Shown here piece after piece: positions 43,301 to 54,610 of a stretch of DNA of 64,000 bases. The DNA comes from Micrasema longulum. Its lineage: Eukaryota > Arthropoda > Insecta > Trichoptera > Brachycentridae. The stretch spans positions 85,046 through 149,045 of the forward strand of contig JAGVSM010000868.1 of NCBI GenBank assembly GCA_022494885.1, in the 5' to 3' direction. Within the stretch, counting starts at the first letter, position 1. The number at the start of each line of letters is the position of its first letter. The translations under genes were made by a program, and so were the position numbers. Under the pieces are notes generated by a model that had not been told where the DNA came from, did no database searches, and saw nothing but the letters and a program-made list of their open reading frames with translations.

Positions 43301-43959
43301 GAATAATCCATTTTAATTGACGGGAATAAATATTCTTCCAAGTTTTTTTGTAAACTTCGGCATTCAAAGTTAACTTAAAAGTAAGCTATTAGAAAATATC
43401 ATTTATTTGTACCTACGTAGTAGGTACATAATATAATCTAAGTGATTTATACTGTAAATTGCTATTTTTTCTGAGGTTCTGTGTGACACAACAACTCTTA
43501 TTTATGAAATCAACTCAAACGACGTAACTTTGTGATAAATTATATTGTGTAGCTATATTATTCATTAATTTAAGACATAACTTAAATAAAAGTTTATAAA
43601 AAAAAAGGAAATTAATTTAGTCAGTTCTCAGAATTCTCATAACGATAAAAATGTCAACTGGCCGATTTTTCCTAGAAATTAATAATTCTAAAAACGGCCG
43701 CGTCGAGCGCCTCATGTTTTGCGATTTATATGCCAAAAGTATCATCTTAAAGAAAAATAGTCCTTAAAAAATAATGTTTTCCTATACTGTTTTCTATTTT
43801 GTGAATCTTTAAAGAATTTATGTAATCTGCAAGTTTACTCTAGGAAAAAAATCCCGCTACTGGGTTTAAGATGTTCAAAATAAAGTACACTTATTTGTAT
43901 GAAGAAATAAGCTGGATTAATAAGCTAGTTATTTGGATCATTGCTGGCGCTGGGCGCGG
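43301..43959. other. Unassigned spacer
   Basis: A palindrome GTACCTACGTAGTAGGTAC lies near 43410. No gene. Confidence 0.3.
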
Positions 43960-43963
43960 TTTA

Positions 43964-44260
43964 TTAATATTTGGAGATAAATGCAAAAAGTGGCAATGGT
44001 TTATAAGATAAAGTAATTATTTGTTTGTTTTTCTGTAAATAAAGTAATCGTAAAACATTGTTATGGATAGCTTGCCCACTGCATACTGCACACCGCATTT
44101 GAGGACAAAAGTCTCCTTGGCGGTGCCCACATACACTGAAAATTTGCTCGTTGTCAAACAAGAAAAGCTGCCCAAAGGAGCTTTCTATAATCTGGTAGCC
44201 ATAGCATCTTTGCGCTGAAAGAAAGTAATCCAGAAGTACATAATATGTACTTCATTGGAT
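43964..44260 (-). other. Unidentified open frame with Cys/His-rich middle
   Basis: Minus frame from about 44255: 'QRCYGYQIIESSFGQLFLFD', then 'CGHRQGDFCPQMRCAVCSGQ', to a stop at 43964. GC content is higher than the surroundings, and CTTTCTTTCAG precedes 'CGCAAAG' at about 44212, which could be a splice acceptor. A parallel frame also gives a plausible peptide, so the true frame, if any, is uncertain. Not recognised. Confidence 0.25.
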
Positions 44261-44275
44261 TGAGAAAAGCGGGAA

Positions 44276-44608
44276 GTGAATTTTTCACTGACTGGGATTA
44301 AATTGATTGGACATGATCAATTCGCCGAAATGATTACAAAATTTTTTAAAAGCCTTGAAATTGTTTTTAGAAGTCACCAGATTTGTATATCCAACAGGAC
44401 CTATAACAGGGCTACGGATAGTAGCAAGAAGCTCCATTCGGTAATCATAGAGAAGAAGAAAAGGACATTATTATGGATTGTCAAATACAATGGTAAGCTG
44501 CGCATAATCGCTTCTTTACACGGTTCGCTCTTGGTAAGTTATCACATTAGGAATACCAATATCTACCAGTATGCTAATATTTACAAAAACAAAATAAAAA
44601 ATGAATAA
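44276..44608 (+). other. Unidentified 110-residue open frame
   Basis: Lys/Ile-rich and mixed polarity, with 'MITKFFKSLEIVFRSHQ' and 'RATDSSKKLHSVIIEKKKR'. It overlaps no known repeat in the window. No domain recognised. It may be chance or an eroded element. Confidence 0.2.
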
Positions 44609-45082
44609 ATTACTGTTTTGGGAATGCAAACACAAAAATACAAGCCAAACCTTGTTAAATCAAAACGGAGTTATCCTATGGGGAAAGACTGCCAGAATAT
44701 TATATTGAGGACGATATAATAATACTGGGAGTTTCGTTATTCAAAAGTACCTATATCCTTTATCGTGAAAATATGTCACTAGGTCATTTTTTACACCACA
44801 TTGTTTTGATGACACGAAAAGAATTAACATAGTAAAAAAAACTTTTATCTAGATTTCCATGAGTTTAAATTGAAGAAAAAAATATTTTAAAAGCTAGAAT
44901 TTCATTTTTGCTAATAATTACTTTCCCGTTTAGTTCATTATCTTCAAATCGTTTTAACTAATTTAAATGAAATACTTTGCTTTTATTTTAGTACGAATGT
45001 ACCTTAGTTTAGTCTAAATTTCAAAAGACGTAATGTGCCGGTAAAAATGTAGTTACATTTCAGTTAAGTACTGTTAGTAATT

Positions 45083-45131
45083 ATAAGTCTATCGGTTTCG
45101 AAACGCACCCGCCTCTTCTTCAAGACACTCA
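45083..45131 (-). ncRNA. Hammerhead-ribozyme-like repeat, copy E
   Basis: The minus strand reads GTGTC, TTGAAGA, A, GAGGC-GGGTGC-GTTTC, GAAACCGATAGAC. Stem II differs from copy A at three positions but still pairs (two G-U). The GAAAC box and UAG-side are kept. Confidence 0.5.
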
Positions 45132-45239
45132 CTAATAGTCAATTGTGCTTTTTTATCATGTTTTAGTATATTAACAAAAGACATGTAAGTTGCAACATAA
45201 TGAGGTATCAGTAAAAATCATGTTTAAATAAGTCATTCC

Positions 45240-45660
45240 GTTTTTTTTAAATTAATAAATTTCATAAAAAATAGATGTTTTTTTTAAAAATTCTACACAG
45301 ATCTACTTTAATACATTTATTAAATCTTATCATTGTAACTCTCCAAAAAAAGACAAACTCTTGTGCTTGGAGAGTGATTTGCACTGTTGTAATTGTTTAT
45401 TTATAAGAGTTTATATAATTTTAAATATACGAGTATATGAGAAAAAAAACATAAAATAATACATAATACATTCATACTAATCAACATTAAATGCAGTTTT
45501 TACAAGTGTTCAAAAAATTTCTTTAGATTTGCTTTACGTTATTACTTCATAATTATATTAATGAATGTACATTTCGTCATTTGTAAAATACATACATACA
45601 CATGTGTTTGAATTATTTTTTTTTACTTTGGTATTTATTCATTTAATTTTTTTTCATTTA
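45240..45660 (-). mobile_element. Non-LTR 3' UTR, family X
   Basis: The reverse complement shares 'CTCATATACTCGTATATTTA', 'AAATCACTCTCCAAGCACAA' and 'GAGTTTGTCTTTTTTTGGAG' with the other X copies. The minus-strand end 'ANLKKFFEHL' (about 45545-45510) is the last part of the RT frame. Confidence 0.65.
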
Positions 45661-46680
45661 CATAACTTTTCGTAAATAATGTTCATTGTACACTGGCGGG
45701 TTAGTTGCCAAATGGCAATTTCTGCCAACCGACCAATAAAATAAAAGTTATATTTTTATAATTCAAGTTACAAAACATATTCAATAGAAAACAAAAGTAA
45801 AAGATAAATAAAAATAGAAATGAGTGTATTTACATATAAATTACCTTAAATCAAAACTATTTCTCAATGGTTATAAGAAATAAAAGGAAGAGGAAAGGAG
45901 GAAAGCTAAGGGAGAGAAAAGAGATGATTCTTTAGACGTGATTTAAACAGAGATACTGTAGTATCATCTTTGATGATGGGTGGGGGATGATTCCACAGTC
46001 GAGCCGCATGGACACTACAGGAGTAAGAGAATAAATAGGAATTGTGGATGGGTATTAAGAGAGTGCTTTGAGAATAAAAACGAAGAGGTAAACCATGAAC
46101 TGATAAGCATTGAAACTTTTCACGCTGGTATAAAGGAGCGTTAGGACTATGAAGTACTTTAAACAGAAATGAGAGGGAGTGCCGCTGTCTAATTTTGAGC
46201 CATTTAAGCTGCCTACGATAATTAGAAATGTGGTCATATTTCCTAAGACCAAAAATGTATCTTATGCATGTATTCTGAAGTCGTTAAATTTTATCTAGTT
46301 ACTCACAGCTTAAACTGGTGAATGGGTAGTAGTAATGCTTCTACGAGAGTGCATTTAGTATTAATAGGTAAGAATTTTTTCAACTTTCTAAGTGAGTGTA
46401 GGCTGAAAAATATTTTGCGGCTCAATTCATTAGTATGAGCTCGCCAGCATAGATTTTCATCCGTTAGTACTCTTAGATTTCTTAAAGATTTCCTGTATTG
46501 GATATTACTACCATTGACATTAAGGGTATTAAGTGAAGAGATGTCTCAGTAACTCAGCAATCTTTGCCTACCCGCAAACATAATTTGTGTTTTATATGAG
46601 TTTATAAGTAAACTATACTCTTTTGTCCATGTTGACATGCTATTCAGTATATTAGAAATCAATTTTTATTTTTATTATGT
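45661..46680 (-). pseudogene. Non-LTR RT, thumb to C-terminus plus 3' UTR, family W
   Basis: From about 46665 the minus strand reads 'LNSMSTWTKEYSLLINSYKT', 'QIMFAGRQRLLSY', stop, 'LNTLNVNGSNIQYRKSLRNL', 'RVLTDENLCWRAHTNELSRK', 'LHSLRKLKKFLPINTKCTLV' and 'EALLLPIHQF'. After shifts come 'SNYRRQLKWLKIRQRHSLSF' and 'AARLWNHPPPIIKDDTTVSL', then FKSRLKNHL. This is the typical order W...N.L.LN..KTQ / RNLGV.ld..L.W..H / RKL...LP...R..L...LLLP / rLWN.lP...FK.rLK..L. Three or more stops and frameshifts. It has more RT sequence left than any copy outside the RTE family. Confidence 0.8.
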
Positions 46681-46864
46681 ACACTTTGTTAAAAAAAATA
46701 TTGCACACATTTGAAGCACTCCTATATTATCGTTTTATTTATTTATTTTACAGAAACAAACAGTTGACAATGATTTAATAACATAAAAAAATACGGTTTA
46801 AAGACAGACCAGCAAAGTCTCTAAATGAAAATCATACAAATTAAATTGTGGTACAACAAAAGGG

Positions 46865-46950
46865 TGTGTTTATGTGTATTTGTATGAGAGTAAGTGTATA
46901 GGTGTGTTTGTGTGTATTTGTGTGGGAGTAATTGTTCCGGTGTGTGTAAT
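46865..46950. repeat. TGTGTATT-type microsatellite
   Basis: Imperfect repeats of GTGTATTTGTRTG(A/G)GAGTAA. Confidence 0.7.
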
Positions 46951-47517
46951 TGTTAGCATCATTAAATAGCAAGTGGGATCGTATTGCAGCCAGAAAGAAT
47001 GAGTCTTAATTTATTTTTAAATAAATTAAGGCGTGTTAAATATATCAATGGATGAAAGAAAAGTATTATAGTTAGTGCAAGGACAATAGAGGAAAGATGT
47101 TTTCATTAACTTTACTTTTTAACATTTGTATAGAAGGCATTACTTCTACCTAATTGTTTATTATGTATTTTATAAGGAACTTTGTATTGTAAAAGCTCTT
47201 TGGGCGTTTATTGTAAAAACATTTTGAAAAGATAATTTAAAATATCCAAATTTAGACAGTGGGCAATGTATTTCTGAGGGTGCGAAATATCTATGTACAT
47301 AAATATGTCCACATAATTTATTATTGTACAATTAAAAGTTGCATTTGCTGCAGTTTTTGTCAAATAAAACCGTGTGAAAACAGAAATCATGCACTAAAAA
47401 CGAAATCTCAACTTCCCCACAGCCAGCTCCTCGTATTTCCCGCTAGCTAAGGACCGGGAAATCTCATATCAGTTATCTCAAGCCTCCGTGAGTTATGTGC
47501 TCCTGTGACAGTAGTCT
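46951..47517. other. Unassigned spacer
   Basis: 47390-47520 is GC-richer than average but shows no clear element. Confidence 0.3.
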
Positions 47518-47751
47518 CTACATACCTAAAACTCGGTGGAGCACAGTAGTAACTTTCGCTACTGTTATCATGAGATGTTTCCTAGTGTTTAACTTTATAC
47601 CGCCAGCTAATAGATTTATAAAGCGTTGCGTTAACTTTAAAACAACTTTCAAATGAATTGAATGTTCCACCAACGTTTTAATGAAGTCAACGTAGCACAG
47701 CGAAAAGTTGACGCTATTATTAAGCCGAAGTAATTTCACTGCGTTGAACAT
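47518..47751 (-). other. Unidentified 77-residue frame with donor-like end
   Basis: The minus frame 'MFNAVKLLRLNNSVNFSLCY' through 'LKLTQRFINLLAGGIKLNTR' to 'VTTVLHRVLGM' is followed by TTTTAG|GTATGTAG, which resembles a 5' splice site. GC content is above the local background. It could be a host exon or a diverged post-RT segment ('LKLTQR...'). Confidence 0.25.
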
Positions 47752-49530
47752 GGTACTTTGAGTTTATTAATTAACAAATAAATTCGATGTGTTATTCAAT
47801 TTTACTTTTAAATGATTTTTTTTAATGTTTATTAAAAAAAAAATTTTTAACAAAATTAACATGAAATTATAAATACTTTGTACATACATAATTAATAATT
47901 ACGTTTTTACGTCTCAAATAGAGTAAAAACTCATGTTTACAGAGAAAGTTCCTACACATTCATTTTTATTTTTATGTTTGATTTTGTACTTACATTTTAT
48001 TTTTTTTTCTAAAACAGGTTCCTTAAAATTAGACAATATATTCTAAAAAATCCACAATTTTTTTCTGACTGGAGCTCAAGATGGGTCTCAGGATAAGGTA
48101 GATAAAAATATTTTAATATTTTAAATTGAATTTAAGACTTCTGGAAGATTACTAAAGTGTTTGTCAACCTATGGATACTAATTAAAAGCTACAGTTGTGT
48201 TGCATCTATTTAAAATTAAATTATTTGAAAATCTAGGGTTTCGAGACTTTTGTAAATTAGTGGGTTTTTTGTTGAAAGTCTGTATATAATAGATAATTTT
48301 TTAATGATGTCATCGATTGGAGGTACATCTAGTTCTTTAAAAACTTAATTTTAAAGGTAAGTTTTGGGCTTTTAAAAACCATTTTACCTATTGTTTTGCC
48401 AGCTTAATCGTGTTTTACGGGCCTTGTCTCATGCAAGCCCTCCGCTAAATAACTCTTCGGCTACCGCGAATGAGCTGCGTGGTTTGCGAAGCCGGCACAG
48501 TTTCTTGAGTATTCTTTCTAGAGAAAACGTTTCTTCAACGTTTAATTAGTTTGTTTACTCCTTTACCATAGTACTCGATGAGATGAATTCCATATAGGAC
48601 TCCATGCTATGGTTGGATTTATGTCTATTTCAAAATCATTTAGTGGAACGTTAGTGCTCAGTACTTTTTGGGGCGCGCGCTACGTCCACTACATCCTTTA
48701 ACAATAAATATGTATTAATGTGCCTGCAACAGAAACTCGTCAGAAACTTAAAATTAGAAGAAGTTAGAAAAATAATAATTAACAATACCGATGGAAGTTA
48801 ATAAATGTTTTAATTAAGAGATTTAATTAAGAGATGTTTTAATACTCGTATTATATATATAACAAGCTGACCTAACAGACGTTGTCCTGCCCGAACGTTG
48901 GCCTGTCTGTTATTAGCTTGGAAAAATACTTTTCATTCATAAGAAGGTACCTAGGTGCTTGTTAATGGTTGGATTCCAAAACATAAAATAATTCATTTTC
49001 AAATACAGAATTCTATTTGCACATGTCGAACTCGGCTATTCTCACCAACAGGGGTGCACATTATCACGAATGAAAATAAATGAGTCAATAAAAAAACGTA
49101 TTGAATGTCAGTTAATATTTTTTTTTAATTACCAAAAACCCAGTAAAAAGAAATAAATGCGAAGAAATTATAAAGAATATAAGGAAATAATCTAATAAGG
49201 ATCCATAAAAAGTGAATATTGTTTTTAAACATCCTTTAATTTTGTTTGTATATTATGCATTCTCGTCGAATACAACCCTGGTAGGTCGATTAAAAAAACA
49301 TTTAAGTTTATAACTTTAATAATAGTTGTAATATTTACAAACACGCGCAACGCAAATATCTACATTTTGCTAAATATCGCACGTAAATTGGTTAAGCTGT
49401 TTAGAATGAGTTTAGTGACATCACACGTACAGAAGTAGTATATTTATAAAGATAAAAATATTGAATAATTATGGAGCAAGATCCTTGAGGTACTCCAAAA
49501 GTAACGGTGATTGGAGAAGATATGAAATTC
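47752..49530. other. Unassigned region with two GC-richer patches
   Basis: 48400-48510 (CGGCTACCGCGAATGAGCTG) and 48660-48690 (GGGGCGCGCGCTACG) are GC-richer without a recognised frame. 48863-48895 has AAGCTGACCTAACAGACGTT followed by GTCCTGCCCG, a motif I recall from dispersed invertebrate repeats, so a transposon fragment is possible. Confidence 0.3.
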
Positions 49531-49534
49531 AAAT

Positions 49535-50070
49535 TTATTTCAACATAGAGGGAAAACATTGTTGAGAAGGAGAATATGGAAGTCTAGGCATTTACAGGGC
49601 TTTTTACCTGTCATTGACTAGTTTAAGTGGCCACTTTACACACGGTGTAACATTCACCATTCTGCTCATATTTGCACATCCACATTTCCTCAACTCTTCC
49701 ATCTGTTGACTTTTGTCAAGTAAAAAAGCTGAAACCTTTATCACGTGGGTGAGATTCATCCGGCTGAACTAAATCTCCTACTAAGCAACGTCTGAAAACG
49801 ATTTTCCGATTTTCATACTTCTTCTTTTACCAGGTAGTAATTCAAAAATGTTTGAGTATATCCAAATGCTTGCAGACTGACTGGATTTCCTCCCTAAGGA
49901 GTTATTCATAATGACAGGTCATAAGCCCTGTAATGTCTAGACTTCCAATTCCCTTCTCATAAATGTTTTCCTCTCTGTTGAAATTCATTTAAATATGAAT
50001 AACTCCCTAGAAAGGAAATCCACCCAGTCTTCAAGCATTTAGACATACTCAAACATTGTTGAAGATAAGA
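49535..50070. repeat. Family F, full forward unit plus inverted partial unit
   Basis: Forward from 'AGAGGGAAAACATTGTTGAG' (49549) through all family blocks to 'TCCCTAAGGAGTTATTCATA' (49910). It then flips at AATGACAGGTCATAAGCCCT (49909) to the reverse complement of the start, ending 'AGACATACTCAAACATTGTT' near 50060. This copy is the best for reading the forward consensus. Confidence 0.8.
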
Positions 50071-50722
50071 AATTATTAATTTAAATTAACTGTTTTCTTT
50101 CACTTAGGTAAGACTTAAGAAATAATAATAAAGGATCTTTATACCAATTAGCCAGAAGACTTGTGTGATTGACTTTGCCGAAAGCTTAAGAAAAGTCTGT
50201 TGAAAGCACATCAACCTGAAGATTCTTTTTAAAACCACAAGTGATTGCGGATTTGGCAGCTCAAAAAACATGTTGTTGATCAATCAATACATTTTTACAA
50301 GCGGGTATTATTTTCTTTGTTATAAAAGATACGTCTTGTATGCACAGTTGGTTGATATAAACAATTGTTATTTGAGATAACACTCATTCAGGATTCAAGT
50401 TCTATTTCAACAGAACTGTATTCTTCATCTACTCGAACACTAACAAAATACTTTTGCAAAATATAAAATCTAAGTAACACTTTCTCGGATAACCACATAA
50501 AAAAATAATGAATTGAGGCTTTCAATAAATTATTATCGAAAGTTGCTGGGGCTTTTTTCACTATCTTAATTACTCCAGAGCCTTCTGGGAATTGGTCAGA
50601 ATTTCAAGGCAAAATTTTGCGGAATAAATCAATCCTTCTTACGTATAATGTCGTAACCCACAAATTGTCGAATTTGAATTTTTTATAATTTACTTTATTT
50701 GTTTATTTTAATAATGATATTT
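50071..50722. other. Unassigned spacer
   Basis: No supported feature. Confidence 0.3.
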
Positions 50723-51300
50723 TAACAAATTACAACAGGGACGGAGAAAACCTTAAATAAGGGAGTAGAGAAGTCTAGGCATTAACAAGGCTTATGAACT
50801 GTCATTGGCTGATTTAAGAGGCCACTTTACGCACTGTGTAACATTCACCATTTTGCCTATGTTCGAACATCCAAATTTCTAAAATTCTTCCATTTGTTGA
50901 TTTTAGTGAAGTTAAAGAGCCGAAACCTTTATTGCTGTGAAGAGATTCATCTGGATGAATTATTTCACATACTAGGCAACGCCTGAAAATTCAGCCAGAT
51001 GAATCTCTTCACAACAATCAAGGCTTCTGCTCTTTAACTTCACTAAAATCAACAAATAGAAGAATTAAAGAAATTTAGATGTCAACTTAGGCAAAATGGT
51101 CAATGTTACACAGTGTGTAAAGGGGCCACTTAAACCAGCCAACGACATGTCATAAGCCCCGTAAATGATTAGACTTCCATATTCTCTTATTTAAGGTATT
51201 TTCTATCCCTGTTGTAATTTGTTAATCTTAATGACTCCCGAGGGGGTGAAATCCAGTCTTTTGTCTACGAACATTTGGACAAACTCAAATATTGTAATGA
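50723..51300. repeat. Family F, long palindrome (two ~235-bp arms)
   Basis: The left arm 50723-50959 begins TAACAAATTACAACAGGGAC and ends 'CATCTGGATGAA'. The right arm 50990-51224 is its reverse complement with scattered mismatches, beginning TTCAGCCAGATG and ending 'CTGTTGTAATTTGTTA'. The spacer is 30 bp and contains GGCAACGCCTG. Further family sequence follows to about 51300. Confidence 0.85.
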
Positions 51301-51533
51301 TAGTTTACTTTGCGTCTTTTATGAAGCATAATACATATCAGTTGCAATTCAAACAATATTTTACTTTACGTTTTTTTCCGAATTATAATGTCGTATGTGT
51401 ATTTTTTCAAAAACCACATAAAATTTCTAGTTTTTGTAAACTTTTATACAACTCAATATTTAAATAAGCATTTTTACATTTTTTTTAAATCGAGCAATAT
51501 TAAGATTTATTTTGAAAAAAAAGAAAATTACTA

Positions 51534-51865
51534 GAATTGGAAAAACAAGAACTAAAGTAGATAAAATATGGTCAAAAAGAAACCTCAGGTAAATGTGTGA
51601 TACTAATTATGTATGATAGGTGTACAAATATTAAAATTCATGGATTAGGTGAGGCTGAAGAAACGAATGTTGGGTTGGTTTGGACATGGACATGTAGGGC
51701 GAATGAACGGCGGCAAGAAATTGAAAAGGATTTACCATGCGAATGTTGATGGAGGCAGAAAACGAGAAAGAGCGAGAAAGACACGAGACGACCAAATCCG
51801 ACAAATAATTGAAGATGGACATTTCAATAATCGTCAAGTTTCAATAATCGTCGTGCGTGTATAGG
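51534..51865 (+). pseudogene. RTE-like 3'-end fragment
   Basis: Nucleotides at 51534-51660 follow 'KKRDESRLNAVEMRSLR...MYDRCTN' in broken frames. The frame 51649-51864 reads 'KKRMLGWFGHGHVGRMNGGK', 'YHANVDGGRKRERARKTRDD' and 'QIRQIIEDGHFNNRQ'. TTTCAATAATCGTC is tandemly duplicated at 51823-51852. Compared with the 61-64 kb copy it is the most diverged. Confidence 0.7.
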
Positions 51866-51956
51866 TATTTCACCTAAATAATGTCAAATCATTGCTCGAG
51901 GGTTCCTGGTTTGATATCTTGCCCAATATAACGCATCAAATATTTTATAACAACCT

Positions 51957-52290
51957 AGGACCAACAGAAAAAGAAACAGTTTTTGGTATACAGCAATAAA
52001 TTTTTACAATTCACTTTCTAATGATCTAAAAAATATAGAAAACATGTACGTACTTAAAAAAACACCTAAATAAAACAGTTCTTACAGCCCGTGTGACGAG
52101 TGATATGTGATGTTATTTTATTGAATTTAAACTATTGTGTTATTATATATAATATCCCCTGATACCAGCAGTTTTGCTGATTAGGAATATTTCGTACAAA
52201 TAAAATATGTAATAAAATGTAATATGTAAAGTTTAAAAACCTTGTATTTGGTCATAAATAAATTAAAAATATATAAATATAATAATTGAT
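51957..52290 (+). pseudogene. Non-LTR RT C-terminus and 3' UTR
   Basis: The frame 51957-52073 reads 'RTNRKRNSFWYTAINFYNSL', then SNDLKNIENMYVLKKTPK and a stop, matching the A-INxYNSLxxDLK...LKK tail. The A-rich UTR ends AATAAATTAAAAATATAAAT near 52275. Confidence 0.5.
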
Positions 52291-52796
52291 CATTTTTTCC
52301 GTAAAATTACGTTCTGTGGGTTACGATATTATACGTAGGAGGTGTCGAAATACCTACATTGTATTACTAAGTCGGAAAACGTTAAAAGTGCCCAAGGAAA
52401 TGGTTAACTCTAAATAGGAATCGTAAAATTAGCATGCTGTGTGCATTAGGTAGGGTAATATAATAATGCTAATGTTATTATGCTAACGTTTCTGACACCC
52501 TCTTACAAGAATCGGTAAAGATTAAAAATAACGTCTTATTTAACTGTAAGACAAATTGTTTTACTGGCTCATAACTTTTTATTAAGCAATCTACGTGTAT
52601 CTTTTAAGCCTTCTTAGCTCAAATGTTGTTCAAAACATCTTTATCTATTTAAAGTTTATACGTAACTTTTAATGCCAAAAAATATTTTCTTATTTCGTAT
52701 TACGTGGAATAAAAATTGCACGAGATCTTGCAAAAATTTTGTGCATTTTTTATAGTATTTTTACTAGGCCAAATCTAGGGCTATTTTATTTACATC
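52291..52796. other. Unassigned spacer
   Basis: TAATGCTAATGTTATTATGC near 52462 is a small local repeat. No gene. Confidence 0.3.
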
Positions 52797-53010
52797 ACCT
52801 TATTGAAACAGAGACGAAAAACATTTCGTAGTAGGAAATAATGAAGTCTAGACATTTACAGGGCTTATGACCTGTCATTGGCTGGTTTAAGTGGCCACTT
52901 TACACAATGTGTAACATTCACCACGCTGCCTATGTTTACACATCTATATTCCTTCAATTCTTCCATCCGTTGATCATTGTAAAGTAAAAGAGCTGAAACC
53001 TTTGTAAATG
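52797..53010 (+). repeat. Family F, partial forward copy
   Basis: 'AAACAGAGACGAAAAACATT', 'GAAGTCTAGACATTTACAGG', 'TTATGACCTGTCATTGGCTG', 'GTAAAAGAGCTGAAACCTTT'; it then stops. Confidence 0.75.
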
Positions 53011-53699
53011 TGTTTTATTTGCCGTTTTTCCCCGGGCAGTCACTGAGATTAAAAATCAGAAAGCTTAGTGCTACGGAAAATGGTATACAAATAATGCTTT
53101 CTTACAGGCAGTAAGAATTAAAGCATTTAATCGTACTGCGTAATTTTTACAAAGAAACGTGGAAAATATGATAAAATTGGTTTAAACAAAAAAATTAACA
53201 ACTTTGAAAAATCACCGGTTTATGTTAACATTTGTTTTCAATAACCAATCATTTGTAGCGTTTTAATAATGTTATAGATATTTCATTTCCGGGTTAGCCA
53301 TGTTTTTCGACGTTTGGAGTGTTTTGACGTTTGGTGCATACAAAAAATATGTTCTTAAAATTGTACGGGGTTCTACTTTCAAATGTCAGATAAACTCACC
53401 GACTTGAACTAGTGAAGTCGAGGGTTGTGTAATTTATATGTTTTGGTGGGGGTTTTCATAATAAATAGTCTTAAAAAAATAAAAGCGTTGATAAAAAAAA
53501 AGTTAAGTTAATTTGTTTATTCATTTTTTTAAAAAAAATCCAAAATAACATATCCTTAACTCTATGAAGCCAAGAGTCTTGTGTTGAGTTGGGATAAATT
53601 ATAATAAAAAATTTAAGCCTGCATATTATTAAAGTATACAAAAAATATAAAATATTTATAAATACAAATTTGAATAATCATCTGAAAAACACCCTTGTT
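53011..53699. other. Unassigned spacer
   Basis: No supported feature. Confidence 0.3.
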
Positions 53700-53940
53700 T
53701 GAATTCATCATTCATAACACTGCATTGGTAAACCAATCGCAGCGTATCTCGATCACTTTTGTTACTTGAAGGCAAGATGATCAGTCTTTGGCTTCAAGTC
53801 CTAGTCCAGGGACTATGAAATATTCTAGTGCAAAAACACATTTTCAAATAAATATTTCATCTCAAGCATGTCGGGAATCGAATCCGAGACCTCTTGCGTG
53901 GTAGGCAGATGCGCTGACCGCTACATCGCAAGACCAAGTC
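53700..53940 (-). repeat. tRNA-derived SINE-like repeat, family S2 (clearest copy)
   Basis: Minus strand: GGTCTTGCGATGTAGCGGTC (A box region), AGCGCATCTGCCTACCACGC, AAGAGGTCTCGGATTCGATT (B box GATTCGATTCC), then 'GAAATATTTATTTGAAAATG' and 'GGACTTGAAGCCAAAGACTG', to the distal flank 'ATACGCTGCGATTGG'. Confidence 0.6.
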
Positions 53941-54379
53941 TCACATCAGTCTCCTGCAATGGTTTTTTCCCTTAGAAAAAATTCAAACTTTTACAATTCT
54001 CTTGAAAATGACTTAGGTTTTAGATAACTTAATATGTTCATCTAGGAAATTGAACACTCTTGGAGCCACAAAAAAGAAATTTCTCTGAGTGAAAGTCATA
54101 CGTATTTTTGGTATAAAACAATTCAAATTACAGGAAAACCTCGTAAGAGCATTCTGCTGGGATCTCTCCATGTAACCGCATTACCAGAAATGTGTCAATG
54201 ACTCTTTTAAATCAGATTGTCTATGGTCCAGTACCTTCATAAATTGAAACAATGTCTTAGATGTAAAAATTGTGGGACATTGAAGCGTAACTTTCAGTAT
54301 TACTTTTTGTACATTAGTATTAATTAATATAATATGCATCTGTTTATTGTTTTTCTTTCTTTATTTGTTTCTCTCTCTT

Positions 54380-54610
54380 AAATATACAAAAAAATGCACG
54401 GGAAATTGTTAACTCTGTAAAGGGCATCACCGACAGCCGTAAGGTTTGCAGAGCCGAACACCGCTTTGGCCCGCAACGCGTAATCCGATGCAACGTCAGC
54501 TCAAACAAGTTGTTAAACGTGCATCGGAAGAACATTCACATTACATCTTGGCATTTCGTGTCACCCGTCCACTAACTCCTCGCCAAATGTTCCCGTGCAA
54601 AATTGTAAGG
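54380..54610 (+). pseudogene. Possible non-LTR ORF1-like fragment
   Basis: The frame reads 'NAREIVNSVKGITDSRKVCR', 'AEHRFGPQRVIRCNVSSNKL', 'LNVHRKN'. After a 1-nt shift near 54557 it reads 'FRVTRPLTPRQMF'. The RPR(V/I)I(V/R)xCxxSxxxxxxLxxxK...LTPxQ order resembles ORF1 proteins of CR1/Jockey-like elements. GC content is above background. Tentative. Confidence 0.35.

Noticed and set aside
43990..44160. Alpha-2-macroglobulin/TEP C-terminus in an alternative minus frame
   Set aside because: Only a loose match (F-VG-L...YDYF). The frame has an upstream stop and competes with another open frame.
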